The position numbers and the translations under genes are program-made. This document shows, one piece after another, positions 43,154-52,819 of a DNA stretch of 64,000 nt. The notes under the pieces are model-generated. The model ran no database searches and was not told the origin of the DNA. It saw only the letters and a program-made list of their open reading frames with translations. Position 1 is the stretch's first letter. The number at the start of each line of letters is the position of its first letter. This stretch comes from Thalassotalea psychrophila (GTDB lineage: Bacteria; Pseudomonadota; Gammaproteobacteria; Enterobacterales; Alteromonadaceae). The stretch spans positions 4,092,001-4,156,000 of the forward strand of contig NZ_CP134145.1 in the NCBI RefSeq assembly GCF_031583595.1. The letters run 5' to 3'.

Positions 43154-43459
43154 TTACCAACTTGCTTTCTTAAGACCAGGAACTTCACCGCGCATAGTTG
43201 CTTCACGTAATTTGATACGGCTTAAGCCGAATTTACGTAAGAAACCATGTGGACGACCAGTGATCACACAACGGTTACGTTGGCGACTGCTGCTCGAATC
43301 ACGAGGTAAAGCCTGTAATTTTAGTACTGCATCCCAACGTTCTTCTTCCGAAGTATCTACGCTAGAGATGATATCTTTTAGTGCTGCACGCTTTTCAGCA
43401 TATTGAGCTACTAATTTTGCACGTTTTGCTTCACGTGCTTTCATTGATGATTTAGCCAT
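43154..43459 (-). CDS. rpsN: 30S ribosomal protein S14
   Basis: 101-residue form of S14 with one Cys in the [12 protein letters not shown] segment and no Cys quartet, so the Zn-independent long form typical of gammaproteobacteria. spc operon, ten bases before it rplE ends. Confidence 0.99.
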   Translation of the reverse strand: MAKSSMKAREAKRAKLVAQYAEKRAALKDIISSVDTSEEERWDAVLKLQALPRDSSSSRQRNRCVITGRPHGFLRKFGLSRIKLREATMRGEVPGLKKASW

Positions 43460-43469
43460 AACTCTAACC

Positions 43470-44009
43470 TTATTTCTTGAACGGGAAGTTAAAGGCAGTC
43501 AGCAAAGCATGACCTTCCGCATCTGATTTCGCAGTAGTAGTGATAGTAATATCCATACCGCGAATCTTATCGATTTTATCGTAATCGATTTCAGGGAAAA
43601 TAATTTGCTCACGCACGCCCATGCTGTAATTACCACGGCCATCGAACGATTTAGGGTTCAAGCCACGGAAATCACGGATACGAGGAACCGAGATCGCGAT
43701 TAAGCGCTCTAAAAAGTCCCACATGCGGTCACCGCGTAGAGTTACTTTTGCACCAATTGGATAGCCTTCACGGATCTTAAAACCAGCAACAGATTTGCGG
43801 GCTTTAGTAACCATAGGCTTTTGTCCAGAGATTGCTGTTAGATCATTAACGGCGTGGTCTAGTACTTTTTTATCAGCAATAGCTTCACCAACACCCATAT
43901 TAAGTGTGATCTTTTCAATCCGAGGGACTTGCATGACACTTTTGTATCCGAACTCTTTGGCAAGTCCAGCAACAACGGTATCTTTGTAAAAATCATGCAG
44001 TTTCGCCAT
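43470..44009 (-). CDS. rplE: 50S ribosomal protein L5
   Basis: 179-residue 5S rRNA-binding protein, [20 protein letters not shown]. The first codons (ATGGCGAAACTGCATGATT) are nearly the same bases as in E. coli, where this stretch is the S8 repressor target. Such base-level conservation hints that the feedback site is kept, though I cannot fold it here. Confidence 0.99.
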   Translation of the reverse strand: MAKLHDFYKDTVVAGLAKEFGYKSVMQVPRIEKITLNMGVGEAIADKKVLDHAVNDLTAISGQKPMVTKARKSVAGFKIREGYPIGAKVTLRGDRMWDFLERLIAISVPRIRDFRGLNPKSFDGRGNYSMGVREQIIFPEIDYDKIDKIRGMDITITTTAKSDAEGHALLTAFNFPFKK

Positions 44010-44026
44010 CGTTTTTACTCCAAAAA

Positions 44027-44341
44027 TTAAACTAATTCGTTATTAGACTTGAAGAAACGAACTTTTTTGCCGTCTTCAATTCTAAAACCTACACGATCAG
44101 CCTTGCTAGTAGCAGGGTTTTTGATCGCAACGTTTGATACGTTAATTGCAGCTTCTTTCTCAACAATGCCACCAGGTTGCTGTAACTGAGGTACAGGCTT
44201 TTGATGTTTCTTGATTAAGTTGATACCTTCAACGAATACTTTTCCTTCAGCTGTAAGAACTTTAGTGACTTTGCCACTTTTGCCCTTATCTTTACCAGCT
44301 AGGATTACTACTTCGTCATTTAGACGAATTTTAGAGGCCAT
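44027..44341 (-). CDS. rplX: 50S ribosomal protein L24
   Basis: 104-residue assembly-initiating protein with a KOW motif ([18 protein letters not shown]). spc operon, second gene, 12 bases after rplN. Confidence 0.99.
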   Translation of the reverse strand: MASKIRLNDEVVILAGKDKGKSGKVTKVLTAEGKVFVEGINLIKKHQKPVPQLQQPGGIVEKEAAINVSNVAIKNPATSKADRVGFRIEDGKKVRFFKSNNELV

Positions 44342-44353
44342 TTTCGTGACTCC

Positions 44354-44722
44354 TTAAAGTACTTCAGGGGCTAGTGAAACGATCTTCATGAACTTTTCAG
44401 TTCTTAATTCACGAGTTACTGGTCCGAAAATACGTGTACCAATTGGCTGTAAGTTAGCATTTAACATTACTGCCGCGTTTCCATCAAATCGAATGGCTGA
44501 ACCATCTGAACGACGAACGCCTTTTCTAGTGCGCACCACTACCGCATTAAGAACATCACCTTTCTTCACTTTACCGCGAGGAATAGCTTCTTTAACAGAA
44601 ACCTTAATGATGTCACCAATACCTGCATAGCGACGGTGCGAGCCACCTAGAACCTTTATACATTGCACGCGTCGAGCGCCGCTGTTGTCAGCAACGTCTA
44701 GCTGTGATTGCATTTGGATCAT
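44354..44722 (-). CDS. rplN: 50S ribosomal protein L14
   Basis: 122-residue protein, [20 protein letters not shown], standard length. First gene of the spc operon. In most gammaproteobacteria it follows rpsQ closely; here a GGDEF-EAL gene and two terminators intervene. Confidence 0.99.
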   Translation of the reverse strand: MIQMQSQLDVADNSGARRVQCIKVLGGSHRRYAGIGDIIKVSVKEAIPRGKVKKGDVLNAVVVRTRKGVRRSDGSAIRFDGNAAVMLNANLQPIGTRIFGPVTRELRTEKFMKIVSLAPEVL

Positions 44723-44811
44723 ATTATATGTGCTCCGCTGTTATAAATTTAAGGCCAAAAATTTGACCCGTCACTGCCTTTTTCCACCAACCTATAGTCA
44801 GTGGGCGCGAG

Positions 44812-44817
44812 ATTATA
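44812..44817 (-). promoter_or_regulatory. -10 element of the spc operon promoter
   Basis: Perfect TATAAT on the minus strand, followed by the GC-rich discriminator CTCGCGCC typical of growth-rate and ppGpp-controlled ribosomal promoters. The -35 is weak. Predicted leader about 80 bases before rplN. Confidence 0.65.
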
Positions 44818-44975
44818 ACACCACTAACAAAAAAGTGGTACTTTATTTAGACAAAATATAAGGTGAATATGAGAGGGTTAATTGATTGTTAATTGATTAA
44901 CATGCTATCTACTTGTTTTTACTACAATAAACACTATAAATTGGAATTACATATTGTTACGAATTTGAGCTAAAA

Positions 44976-44997
44976 AAGCCCCTTCAAAAAGGGGCTT
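44976..44997 (-). terminator. terminator of the GGDEF-EAL gene
   Basis: Stem AAGCCCCTT/AAGGGGCTT with loop CAAA; minus-strand reading ends in TTTTTT. It lies about 135 bases past the gene end and ahead of the spc promoter. Confidence 0.85.
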
Positions 44998-45131
44998 AAA
45001 ATGCGATATTTTTAGCAAGTTTGGCATAAGCACAACTAAGGTTATCTATTTTGATAAATTAAGACGTGAAATCAAATATCACTACAGCCATGAAATAACA
45101 GCTAATTTCATTCTGAAGTTGCTTATTTACA

Positions 45132-47027
45132 TCATTTTCTTTCATCCAAGAATGCACTAAATGCCGACGATTCCAAGGCATGCGACCATAAGAAACCTTG
45201 CGCGGAATTACAGCCAAGTTCTTTCAATAAACTTGATATATCTTCGGATTCAACGCCTTCCGCTACACTTTTAATTCCTAAGCGCTTAGCAATATCTATA
45301 ATAGCGGTAACAATTGCTAAGTCATCATCATTTGAAGTCATGCCTTTTACGAATTCAAAATCTATTTTGATTGAATCTATATTTAATTTTTTAATATAAG
45401 CTAAATTTGAATAGCCTTTACCAAAGTCATCAATAGCCAGTTTTATACCCGCAGCGGCTAACATATTAATATTAGATTTTTGCACATCATTCTGTTCGAT
45501 GAGCACATTCTCAGTGATTTCTAATTCTAAATATGACTCTGCCAGACCGTGGCGACCAAGAAGCTGCAACACCGATTTAGTAAAGTCCGGTGAATTAAAT
45601 TGAATTGGTGATAGGTTTACCGCTATAACTAAATCTTTGTAGCCACGCTTATGCCAATAAACACACTCTTTAATTGATTGCTCGAGTACCCAAAAACCCA
45701 ATTCTTTAATTAAGCCAGATTTCTCTGCTAAAGGAATAAATTGGTTTGGCGTTATTTGCCCTAGAGTCGGATGCCACCAACGTAACAGAGCTTCTGCACC
45801 AATAACCTCTTTTGTTACAAGATCCAGTTTCGGTTGAAAGTGCACTTTAAATGCTTCATCACGCAGAGCTTTACGCAGTTCCTCTAACAAGGTGAATTCT
45901 GTTTCAGTTTTCTCAATCATTTTATCTGTTATTAAACAAATCTGATTACGACCGGCACTTTTTGCTTCGTATAAAGCTATATCGGCATACTTTAACGCTG
46001 TATCAAAATCATCAGCATCTTCTGGTGCAATAGTTACCCCAATAGAGCAACACGCAGATAAATGACAATCATTAATGGTTAATGGCTCACTAACAGTACG
46101 AGAGATAGTTTCTGATATTTTTTTAACTTCTGCCGATGTAGAAGCCGAATTAAGCAAAATAATAAATTCGTCGCCACCCAGTCGATATAAGGAACCGATA
46201 CCGGCAAGTTTACCTGCCATCCTTGTGGAGATTATTTTTAGAAATTTATCACCAACATGGTGACCTAATGTATCGTTTATATTTTTAAAATCATCTAAGT
46301 CGACAAACAACAACGCCAGTGATGTATTTTTATCTTTTGCAGCAACGATTAGTTCTTTGAACTTACTTTCAGCAACTACTCGGTTAGGCAAACCTGTTAA
46401 CGCATCCTGATGGACTAGTTTTTGAATTTCTCGTTTCGACTTTTCTACCTTTTCATTTTCTTTAACCAATTTGTTGATTAATTCTTTTATATTTTGTGCG
46501 GCGAAATAACTGCAAATAAATATCACTAATAAAATTAAATTAATGATCGCAGCTGATTGAAGATCAATTTGTGGTGCGTTGTTTGTATAAAGTCCAAATT
46601 GGTTAGCATAGCCATTGGCAAAAATTACTAAGCTGATTATCGAAAATATAATCGTTACAAGTTTAGTAGAGCCGAGTAATGTCGCAAAAATTAATACCAT
46701 TGGATATACAAATAAAACCTCATCACGCAAGCCACCGTATGACCACATCAAAACTGTAGCTAAACAAGTATGGCCAAATAATAAAGTACCGGTGGCCGTT
46801 TTAGGATGCTTTTTATAAAGAGAAAGAAAGCTAACAGCAATTACGACAAATACCAGAAACAACGCCCCTGCCAAGCCATAAGCAGCATTACTTAGTTGAA
46901 TAATGAATGCGATTAACAATGCAATCTGGGAGACAATAAACACTTGGAAAGACTTTTCACGATAAAAGCCAGTTGCAATTAGAGTATTGGATAAGTCGCC
47001 AAATAGTTTTAGGGATATAGATGTCAT
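45132..47027 (-). CDS. membrane-bound GGDEF-EAL protein (c-di-GMP turnover)
   Basis: 631 residues. About six membrane helices occupy residues 25-180, a short coiled coil (KELINKLVKENEKVEKSKRE) follows, then GGDEF and EAL domains. The GGDEF motif is intact (YRLGGDEF, 284-288), so it could synthesise cyclic di-GMP; no RxxD inhibitory site is seen just before it. The EAL domain keeps Glu412 (EALLRWW), NLSPIQF, ELEITENVL, AIDDFGKGYSNL, IKIDFEFVKG and AEGVES, so phosphodiesterase activity is also likely. It stands between rpsQ and rplN, separated from both by terminators and a promoter, so it is an independent unit inserted at the S10-spc junction. Confidence 0.9.
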   Translation of the reverse strand: MTSISLKLFGDLSNTLIATGFYREKSFQVFIVSQIALLIAFIIQLSNAAYGLAGALFLVFVVIAVSFLSLYKKHPKTATGTLLFGHTCLATVLMWSYGGLRDEVLFVYPMVLIFATLLGSTKLVTIIFSIISLVIFANGYANQFGLYTNNAPQIDLQSAAIINLILLVIFICSYFAAQNIKELINKLVKENEKVEKSKREIQKLVHQDALTGLPNRVVAESKFKELIVAAKDKNTSLALLFVDLDDFKNINDTLGHHVGDKFLKIISTRMAGKLAGIGSLYRLGGDEFIILLNSASTSAEVKKISETISRTVSEPLTINDCHLSACCSIGVTIAPEDADDFDTALKYADIALYEAKSAGRNQICLITDKMIEKTETEFTLLEELRKALRDEAFKVHFQPKLDLVTKEVIGAEALLRWWHPTLGQITPNQFIPLAEKSGLIKELGFWVLEQSIKECVYWHKRGYKDLVIAVNLSPIQFNSPDFTKSVLQLLGRHGLAESYLELEITENVLIEQNDVQKSNINMLAAAGIKLAIDDFGKGYSNLAYIKKLNIDSIKIDFEFVKGMTSNDDDLAIVTAIIDIAKRLGIKSVAEGVESEDISSLLKELGCNSAQGFLWSHALESSAFSAFLDERK

Positions 47028-47286
47028 GAGAAGCTTATAATTCTTATTATTTTGCTTACTAAATTAGCACAAAACTCAGTCATTAAAGTAGATAATTATT
47101 CAACATTTTAAAAAATCTTTTAATATCAATAATTAGCCGATTTATCTATTACCTCTATCGTAAGGTATAGAGTTGAGTTTAAGGTGTTGCCACATTCTAC
47201 GAATGTGAATTTCATACATCTTAAATCTCGTGCATAAAAAAAGGCTCCCTAAGGAGCCTTTTTCAATTTAGTACAATCAGCTTAAA
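47028..47286. other. spacer between GGDEF-EAL gene and rpsQ
   Basis: 259 bases without a gene: promoter region of the GGDEF-EAL gene plus the S10 operon terminator. Confidence 0.5.
47238..47263 (-). terminator. S10 operon terminator (after rpsQ)
   Basis: Perfect 11-bp stem AAAAAGGCTCC/GGAGCCTTTTT, loop CTAA, A- and T-runs on both sides. About 24 bases past the rpsQ stop. Confidence 0.92.
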
Positions 47287-47535
47287 TTAAGCTTTTGTGA
47301 TTACATCAACTAAAGTCCAGTTTTTAGACTTTGAAATTGGTGCACATTCACGAATTGTTACTAAGTCACCTTCATTACATACGTTAGATTCATCATGCGC
47401 TTTCAACTTAGTTGAACGGATCATGTATTTACCGTAGATAGGGTGCTTAACACGACGCTCAATCATAACAGTGATAGACTTTTCCATCTTGTTACTGATA
47501 ACGCGACCTTGTAGAGTACGAATAGATTCGCTCAT
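47287..47535 (-). CDS. rpsQ: 30S ribosomal protein S17
   Basis: 82-residue OB-fold protein; [20 protein letters not shown] is typical. Overlaps rpmC by one base (TAATG type coupling). Last gene of the S10 operon, directly followed by a strong terminator. Confidence 0.99.
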   Translation of the reverse strand: MSESIRTLQGRVISNKMEKSITVMIERRVKHPIYGKYMIRSTKLKAHDESNVCNEGDLVTIRECAPISKSKNWTLVDVITKA

Positions 47536-47726
47536 TATGATGCTGCCTTTTCAGTTAGAATTGTCTTTACACGTGCTATATCGCGACGTACGTTTCGTAG
47601 CAAATGAGTTTGAGCTAACTGACCAGTGCTTGCTTGCATGCGATAGTTAAACTGTTCGCGCAATAAGCCTAGTAATTCAGCATTAAGCTCTTCAATGCTT
47701 TTGTCTTTTAGTTCAGTAGCTTTCAT
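47535..47726 (-). CDS. rpmC: 50S ribosomal protein L29
   Basis: 63-residue two-helix protein next to the peptide exit; [19 protein letters not shown] and [17 protein letters not shown] are canonical. One-base overlaps with rplP and rpsQ. Confidence 0.99.
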   Translation of the reverse strand: MKATELKDKSIEELNAELLGLLREQFNYRMQASTGQLAQTHLLRNVRRDIARVKTILTEKAAS

Positions 47727-48139
47727 TACATTACCGTCCTAGTTACGAAAGTAGTCTTGAAAGGGATCTTTGACGCTGCAAGCTCAAAAGCTTCGCGTGC
47801 GATCTCTTCCGGAACACCTTCCATTTCATAAAGAACACGTCCTGGTTGAATTTGGCAAACCCAATATTCAACACTACCTTTACCTTTACCCATACGAACC
47901 TCAAGAGGTTTTTTGGTAATTGGTTTGTCAGGGAAAACTCGAATCCAAATTTTACCTTGACGTTTTACGTGACGTGTCATTGCACGACGAGCTGCTTCGA
48001 TTTGACGAGCAGTCATACGTCCACGTGCTACAGCTTTTAAGCCATAAGTACCGAAGCTAACTGAGCTACCAGTGTGCGCTAGGCCACGGTTGCGTAGTTT
48101 AAATTGCTTACGGAATTTAGTACGTTTTGGTTGTAACAT
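47726..48139 (-). CDS. rplP: 50S ribosomal protein L16
   Basis: 137-residue protein at the A-site side of the large subunit, opening [19 protein letters not shown]. The Arg hydroxylated by YcfD in E. coli lies in the [17 protein letters not shown] region or nearby. Standard length. Confidence 0.99.
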   Translation of the reverse strand: MLQPKRTKFRKQFKLRNRGLAHTGSSVSFGTYGLKAVARGRMTARQIEAARRAMTRHVKRQGKIWIRVFPDKPITKKPLEVRMGKGKGSVEYWVCQIQPGRVLYEMEGVPEEIAREAFELAASKIPFKTTFVTRTVM

Positions 48140-48150
48140 TACTTATTTCC

Positions 48151-48849
48151 TTACTTACTGCTCTTGCGCTTGCCTTTACCTTTTGGTTTAGCTGCTGGTA
48201 CTTCTGCCTGTAGAGGCATTTTACCAATAACTTCACCTTTAAAGATCCAAACTTTAACACCGATAACACCATATGTTGTGTTACCACGAGCTGTTGCGTA
48301 ATCAATGTCAGCACGTAATGTATGTAAAGGTACACGACCTTCACGATACCATTCTGCACGTGCGATGTCAGCGCCGCCTAAACGACCACTTACTTGAACT
48401 TTGATACCCTTAGCACCTAAACGCATAGCGTTTTGTACTGCACGTTTCATTGCACGACGGAACATAACACGACGCTCTAACTGACTAGCAATGCCGTCAG
48501 CTACAAGTTGCGCATCCATTTCTGGCTTACGAACTTCAGCGATGTTGATTTGTGCCGGCACACCTGCGATTTGAGAAACTTTTTTACGTAGTTTCTCAAC
48601 GTCTTCGCCTTTCTTACCAATTACAACACCTGGACGGGCTGTATGGATAGTAACGCGGATTGACTTCGCTGGACGCTCAATAACAATCTTCGATAATGAT
48701 GCACGCTTTAATTCTTCAGTAAGGAAGGCACGAACTTCGTGATCGCCCTTAATGTTAGCTGCATATTCTTTGCTGCTTGCATACCAAGTAGACGCAAAAG
48801 GTTTAGTGATACCTAGGCGAATACCGGTAGGATGTACTTTCTGACCCAT
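48151..48849 (-). CDS. rpsC: 30S ribosomal protein S3
   Basis: 232-residue protein at the mRNA entry channel with a KH domain ([19 protein letters not shown], about 50-65). The C-terminus has a Lys/Gly tail ([11 protein letters not shown]). S10 operon, 11 bases after rplV. Confidence 0.99.
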   Translation of the reverse strand: MGQKVHPTGIRLGITKPFASTWYASSKEYAANIKGDHEVRAFLTEELKRASLSKIVIERPAKSIRVTIHTARPGVVIGKKGEDVEKLRKKVSQIAGVPAQINIAEVRKPEMDAQLVADGIASQLERRVMFRRAMKRAVQNAMRLGAKGIKVQVSGRLGGADIARAEWYREGRVPLHTLRADIDYATARGNTTYGVIGVKVWIFKGEVIGKMPLQAEVPAAKPKGKGKRKSSK

Positions 48850-48860
48850 ACTAATATCTC

Positions 48861-49193
48861 CTAGTGATCAGCTACAATCACGGTAATGTGACTGGTGCGC
48901 TTAAGGATACGATCCGCGCGACCTTTCGCACGAGGTTTAATACGTTTCATTGTTGGACCATCGTCAACCATAATGGTTTTAACGAATAATTCATCAATGT
49001 CTGCACCTTCATTGTGCTCAGCATTTGCAATAGCTGAATCAAGAACTTTCTTTACTAAATCTGCAGCAGACTTGTTGCTGTAGTTTAATATTTCAAGTGC
49101 TTTTTCAACTTGCAGTCCGCGAATTTGGTCTACAACCAAACGTGCTTTTTGTGCTGAACCACGGGCAAATTTATGTTTAGCGATTGCTTCCAT
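48861..49193 (-). CDS. rplV: 50S ribosomal protein L22
   Basis: 110-residue protein lining the exit tunnel; the beta-hairpin segment [20 protein letters not shown] is clear. Standard length. Confidence 0.99.
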   Translation of the reverse strand: MEAIAKHKFARGSAQKARLVVDQIRGLQVEKALEILNYSNKSAADLVKKVLDSAIANAEHNEGADIDELFVKTIMVDDGPTMKRIKPRAKGRADRILKRTSHITVIVADH

Positions 49194-49204
49194 CTTATTT
49201 TCCC

Positions 49205-49483
49205 TTATCTTTTCTTCGCTTTCTTATCAGCGACATGACCGCGATAAGTACGAGTAGGTGCAAATTCACCCAGTTTGTGTCCGATCATTTCATCGGTAAC
49301 AAATACTGGAACGTGTTGACGGCCATTATGGACAGCGATGGTCAATCCGATCATGTTAGGTATGATCATTGAACGACGGGACCAAGTCTTAATTGGTTTT
49401 TTATTCCCGCTTTCCAAAGCTTTCTCTACCTTCGTCAACAAGTGCAGGTCAATAAAAGGACCTTTCTTGAGAGAACGTGGCAT
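49205..49483 (-). CDS. rpsS: 30S ribosomal protein S19
   Basis: 92-residue head protein; [16 protein letters not shown] and [16 protein letters not shown] are canonical. Eleven bases before rplV. Confidence 0.99.
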   Translation of the reverse strand: MPRSLKKGPFIDLHLLTKVEKALESGNKKPIKTWSRRSMIIPNMIGLTIAVHNGRQHVPVFVTDEMIGHKLGEFAPTRTYRGHVADKKAKKR

Positions 49484-49513
49484 GGTAATTCCTCTTTAAT
49501 TACTTAATTAGTA

Positions 49514-50338
49514 CTACTTAGTACGACGACGTACGATAAATTTATCAGTACGTTTGTTTGAACGAGTCTTGTAACCCTTAGTTGGTACACCCCAAGGTGA
49601 TACCGGGTGACGACCGCCTGAAGTTTTACCTTCACCACCACCGTGTGGGTGATCAACTGGGTTCATGGCAACACCACGAACAGTTGGTCTAACACCACGC
49701 CAGCGTGTAGCACCTGCTTTACCCAAAGAGCGAAGCATGTGTTCAGCGTTGCCGATTTCACCTAAAGTTGCACGACAATCAGACAAGAATTTACGCATTT
49801 CGCCAGAGCGAAGACGTAAAGTCACGTATTGGCCGTCTTTTGCAACTAATTGTGCATAAGTACCAGCTGAACGTGCGATCTGTGCACCTTTACCAGGTTT
49901 AAGTTCGATTGCATGGATTACACTACCAAGAGGTACATTACGAAGTGGTAATGTGTTACCTGCTTTAATAGGTGCGTCTACACCAGACTGGATCGTATCA
50001 CCAGCGCTCACACCTTTAGGTGCAAGAATGTATTTACGCTCACCATCTGCATAAAGTACAAGTGCGATGTTTGCACTACGGTTTGGATCATATTCCAAAC
50101 GCTCAACTTTTGCAGGGATGCCATCTTTGTTTCGTAAGAAGTCAACTACGCGGTAATGTTGCTTATGACCACCACCAACGTGACGAACTGTAATACGACC
50201 AGTATTGTTACGACCACCAGATTTAGAGTTTTTCTCTAAAAGAGGCGCGTAAGGCTTACCTTTGTGCAACTCCGTGTTTACCACTTTAACAACGTGGCGA
50301 CGACCCGGAGAAGTAGGTTTACATTTTACTATAGCCAT
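49514..50338 (-). CDS. rplB: 50S ribosomal protein L2
   Basis: 274-residue protein essential for subunit association and peptidyl transfer. The highly conserved [18 protein letters not shown] loop contains the key His. Standard length. Confidence 0.99.
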   Translation of the reverse strand: MAIVKCKPTSPGRRHVVKVVNTELHKGKPYAPLLEKNSKSGGRNNTGRITVRHVGGGHKQHYRVVDFLRNKDGIPAKVERLEYDPNRSANIALVLYADGERKYILAPKGVSAGDTIQSGVDAPIKAGNTLPLRNVPLGSVIHAIELKPGKGAQIARSAGTYAQLVAKDGQYVTLRLRSGEMRKFLSDCRATLGEIGNAEHMLRSLGKAGATRWRGVRPTVRGVAMNPVDHPHGGGEGKTSGGRHPVSPWGVPTKGYKTRSNKRTDKFIVRRRTK

Positions 50339-50347
50339 GATTTTCTC

Positions 50348-50650
50348 CTATTGCTCTGCGCCAACGAAATCGATGTCGCTGCCTTCACTAAGAGTAACGT
50401 AAGCTTTTTTCCAGTCGCTTCTGCGACCAAAACGTGCGCCAGTACGTTTAACTTTACCCTTAACATTTAAAGTGCGAACACCAGTAACTTCAACTTCGAA
50501 AAGTTTTTCAACTGCTGCTTTGATTTCTGCTTTATTTGCATCTGTAGCTACTTTGAAAACAACAGTGTTGTTTGACTCAGCTGCCATAGTTGCTTTTTCA
50601 GAAATGTTAGGTGCCATGATCACCTTCAACAAACGTTCTTCGTTTATCAT
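50348..50650 (-). CDS. rplW: 50S ribosomal protein L23
   Basis: 100-residue protein at the tunnel exit where trigger factor and SRP dock. Its start codon overlaps the end of rplD by four bases, implying translational coupling. Confidence 0.99.
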   Translation of the reverse strand: MINEERLLKVIMAPNISEKATMAAESNNTVVFKVATDANKAEIKAAVEKLFEVEVTGVRTLNVKGKVKRTGARFGRRSDWKKAYVTLSEGSDIDFVGAEQ

Positions 50651-51252
50651 GCTAACATCTCCTCAATTTGCTTAATCGCATCAGCTGTAACTAATACTTT
50701 CTCGAAACCTACAAGGCTAACAGGATCAATACCAGCTACGTCACGAACGTCAACTTTATATAAGTTGCGAGCTGATAAGAACAAGTTCTCGTCAACTTCT
50801 TTCGTTACGATTAAAACGTCTTTTAATTCAAGACCTTTTAACTTGGCAACTAATTCTTTAGTCTTAGGTGTTTCTACCGCAAAGTTCTCAACAACAACTA
50901 GACGTTCTTGACGTACTAATTCTGAAAGAATGCTTTGAATCGCACCGCGATACATTTTACGGTTAACTTTTTGGCTGTGATCCTGAGGTTTGGCAGCAAA
51001 TGTTACACCACCTGAACGCCAGATTGGACCACGACTTGTACCAGCACGTGCACGGCCAGTACCTTTTTGACGCCATGGTTTTGCACCACCGCCGCTAACT
51101 TCTGAACGAGTCTTTTGCTTCACAGTACCTTGACGAGCACCTGCTGCATATGCAACAACTACTTGGTGTACTAGTGCTTCATTGAACTCACGTCCAAAGG
51201 TAGCTTCAGAAACTTCAAGAGCGCCTGAAGCGTCTTTAATTGCTAATTCCAT
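50647..51252 (-). CDS. rplD: 50S ribosomal protein L4
   Basis: 201 residues from the second of two adjacent ATGs (51252), which matches the family start [16 protein letters not shown]; the ATG at 51255 would add one Met. L4 is also the autogenous regulator of the S10 operon in gammaproteobacteria, acting on the leader upstream of rpsJ; a structured leader is present here. Confidence 0.99.
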   Translation of the reverse strand: MELAIKDASGALEVSEATFGREFNEALVHQVVVAYAAGARQGTVKQKTRSEVSGGGAKPWRQKGTGRARAGTSRGPIWRSGGVTFAAKPQDHSQKVNRKMYRGAIQSILSELVRQERLVVVENFAVETPKTKELVAKLKGLELKDVLIVTKEVDENLFLSARNLYKVDVRDVAGIDPVSLVGFEKVLVTADAIKQIEEMLA

Positions 51253-51269
51253 CACTAATCTCCTGGACG

Positions 51270-51908
51270 TTAGGCTTTAACAGCTGGTTTAACGATTACG
51301 TTGCCGTTTATTGCACCTGGAACCGCACCTTTAATAAGGAGCAAGTTACGTGCAGCGTCAACGCGAACCAATTCAAGGTTTTGAGTAGTAACTTTCTCAG
51401 CACCCATGTGACCAGACATCTTTTTGCCTTTAAATACACGACCAGGTGTTTGACACTGGCCGATCGAGCCGTTAGAACGGTGAGATATAGAGTTACCATG
51501 AGTAGCATCTTGCATTGTAAAGTTCCAACGCTTAATACCACCTTGGAAACCTTTACCTTTTGAAGTACCGGTAACGTCTACTAATTTGGTCTCATTGAAT
51601 AACTCAACAGTGATATCACTGCCAGCTTCAATACCTTCACCTTCGCCATCTTGTAAGCGGAATTCCCAGCAGCCACGGCCAGCTGTAACACCTGCTTTAG
51701 CAAAATGACCTGCTAAAGGTTTTGTAACACGACTAGCTTTACGAGAGCCAGTTGTTACTTGTAAACCACGATAACCATCGTTTTCAAGAGTTTTCACTTG
51801 AGCAACGCGGTTAGCTTCAACTTCTACGACTGTAACTGGAATTGAAACGCCATCTTCAGTGAAGACACGAGTCATACCAACTTTACGTCCGACTAAACCA
51901 ATAGTCAT
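51270..51908 (-). CDS. rplC: 50S ribosomal protein L3
   Basis: 212-residue protein; [20 protein letters not shown] and the [20 protein letters not shown] block (with the Gln methylated by PrmB nearby in QTPGRV) are typical. Second gene of the S10 operon. Confidence 0.99.
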   Translation of the reverse strand: MTIGLVGRKVGMTRVFTEDGVSIPVTVVEVEANRVAQVKTLENDGYRGLQVTTGSRKASRVTKPLAGHFAKAGVTAGRGCWEFRLQDGEGEGIEAGSDITVELFNETKLVDVTGTSKGKGFQGGIKRWNFTMQDATHGNSISHRSNGSIGQCQTPGRVFKGKKMSGHMGAEKVTTQNLELVRVDAARNLLLIKGAVPGAINGNVIVKPAVKA

Positions 51909-51923
51909 AGTTAAATCCCCTTA

Positions 51924-52412
<489 letters not shown>

Positions 52413-52419
52413 TCGGCGT

Positions 52420-52447
52420 ATTATACAGAATTGGGTGTTTGATGCAA
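52420..52447 (-). promoter_or_regulatory. S10 operon promoter
   Basis: TTGCAT (52447-52442) and a perfect TATAAT (52425-52420) with a 16-base spacer, followed by ACGCCGAC. A second TATAAT at 52359-52354 lies inside the leader without a good -35. Confidence 0.65.
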
Positions 52448-52519
52448 GTATAAATTATGAGCTATGGTTAAAAAGTGTAAGCCATACTGAGTTGGTTTAT
52501 ATATTAAGTTACAAAAGCT

Positions 52520-52668
52520 CACTGTCGAGCGTGGAGGTTCCGTTCACGAGCATAACGGAATGACGGTGCGCTTATTTAAGGATAGATGTAACTTCAATGC
52601 TCATTTATTTATATCACGTCATCCTTTAGGAGCATAAGCGACATCAAGGACCTCCCTGCTTGACAGTG
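52520..52668. repeat. MITE-like imperfect palindrome, copy 2
   Basis: About 149 bp with terminal inverted repeats: CACTGTCGAGCGTGGAGG on the left and, read on the other strand, CACTGTCAAGCAGGGAGG on the right. The arms continue with AACGGAATGACGGTG and CACGTCATCC. Related to 36010-36155. No ORF. Confidence 0.75.
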
Positions 52669-52720
52669 TGCTTAATTGTTAGCAGTTTTATTCCCTACCA
52701 GATAAAAACCCCACTGTTAG

Positions 52721-52750
52721 CTGATTTTTAACTCAGTTCTATGGCATAAT
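52721..52750 (+). promoter_or_regulatory. candidate LexA (SOS) box and promoter of uvrA
   Basis: CTGATTTTTAACTCAG (52721-52736) fits CTG-N10-CAG with an AT-rich core. A CATAAT -10 lies at 52745-52750, placing the box over the -35 region. uvrA is a known LexA target in E. coli. About 70 bases before the start codon. Confidence 0.55.
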
Positions 52751-52819
52751 GCTCGATTCTCAAAATTTCAGGCTGGCCCTAACCAATAATATGGTTCAAA
52801 GGTAGCAACAGGATGTAAG

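Larger units (their letters stand above)
44723..45131. other. spacer between spc operon and GGDEF-EAL gene
   Basis: No gene. It carries the spc promoter (44812-44817) and the GGDEF-EAL terminator (44972-44997). An imperfect inverted repeat ATGAAAT/ATTTCAT lies near 45091-45112. Confidence 0.6.

Noticed and set aside
48117-48359. 80-residue frame overlapping rpsC on the same strand
   Set aside because: Out-of-frame shadow of rpsC with no family resemblance.
51308-51541. 77-residue frame inside rplC
   Set aside because: Alternative-frame shadow of rplC; hydrophobic composition comes from codon content.
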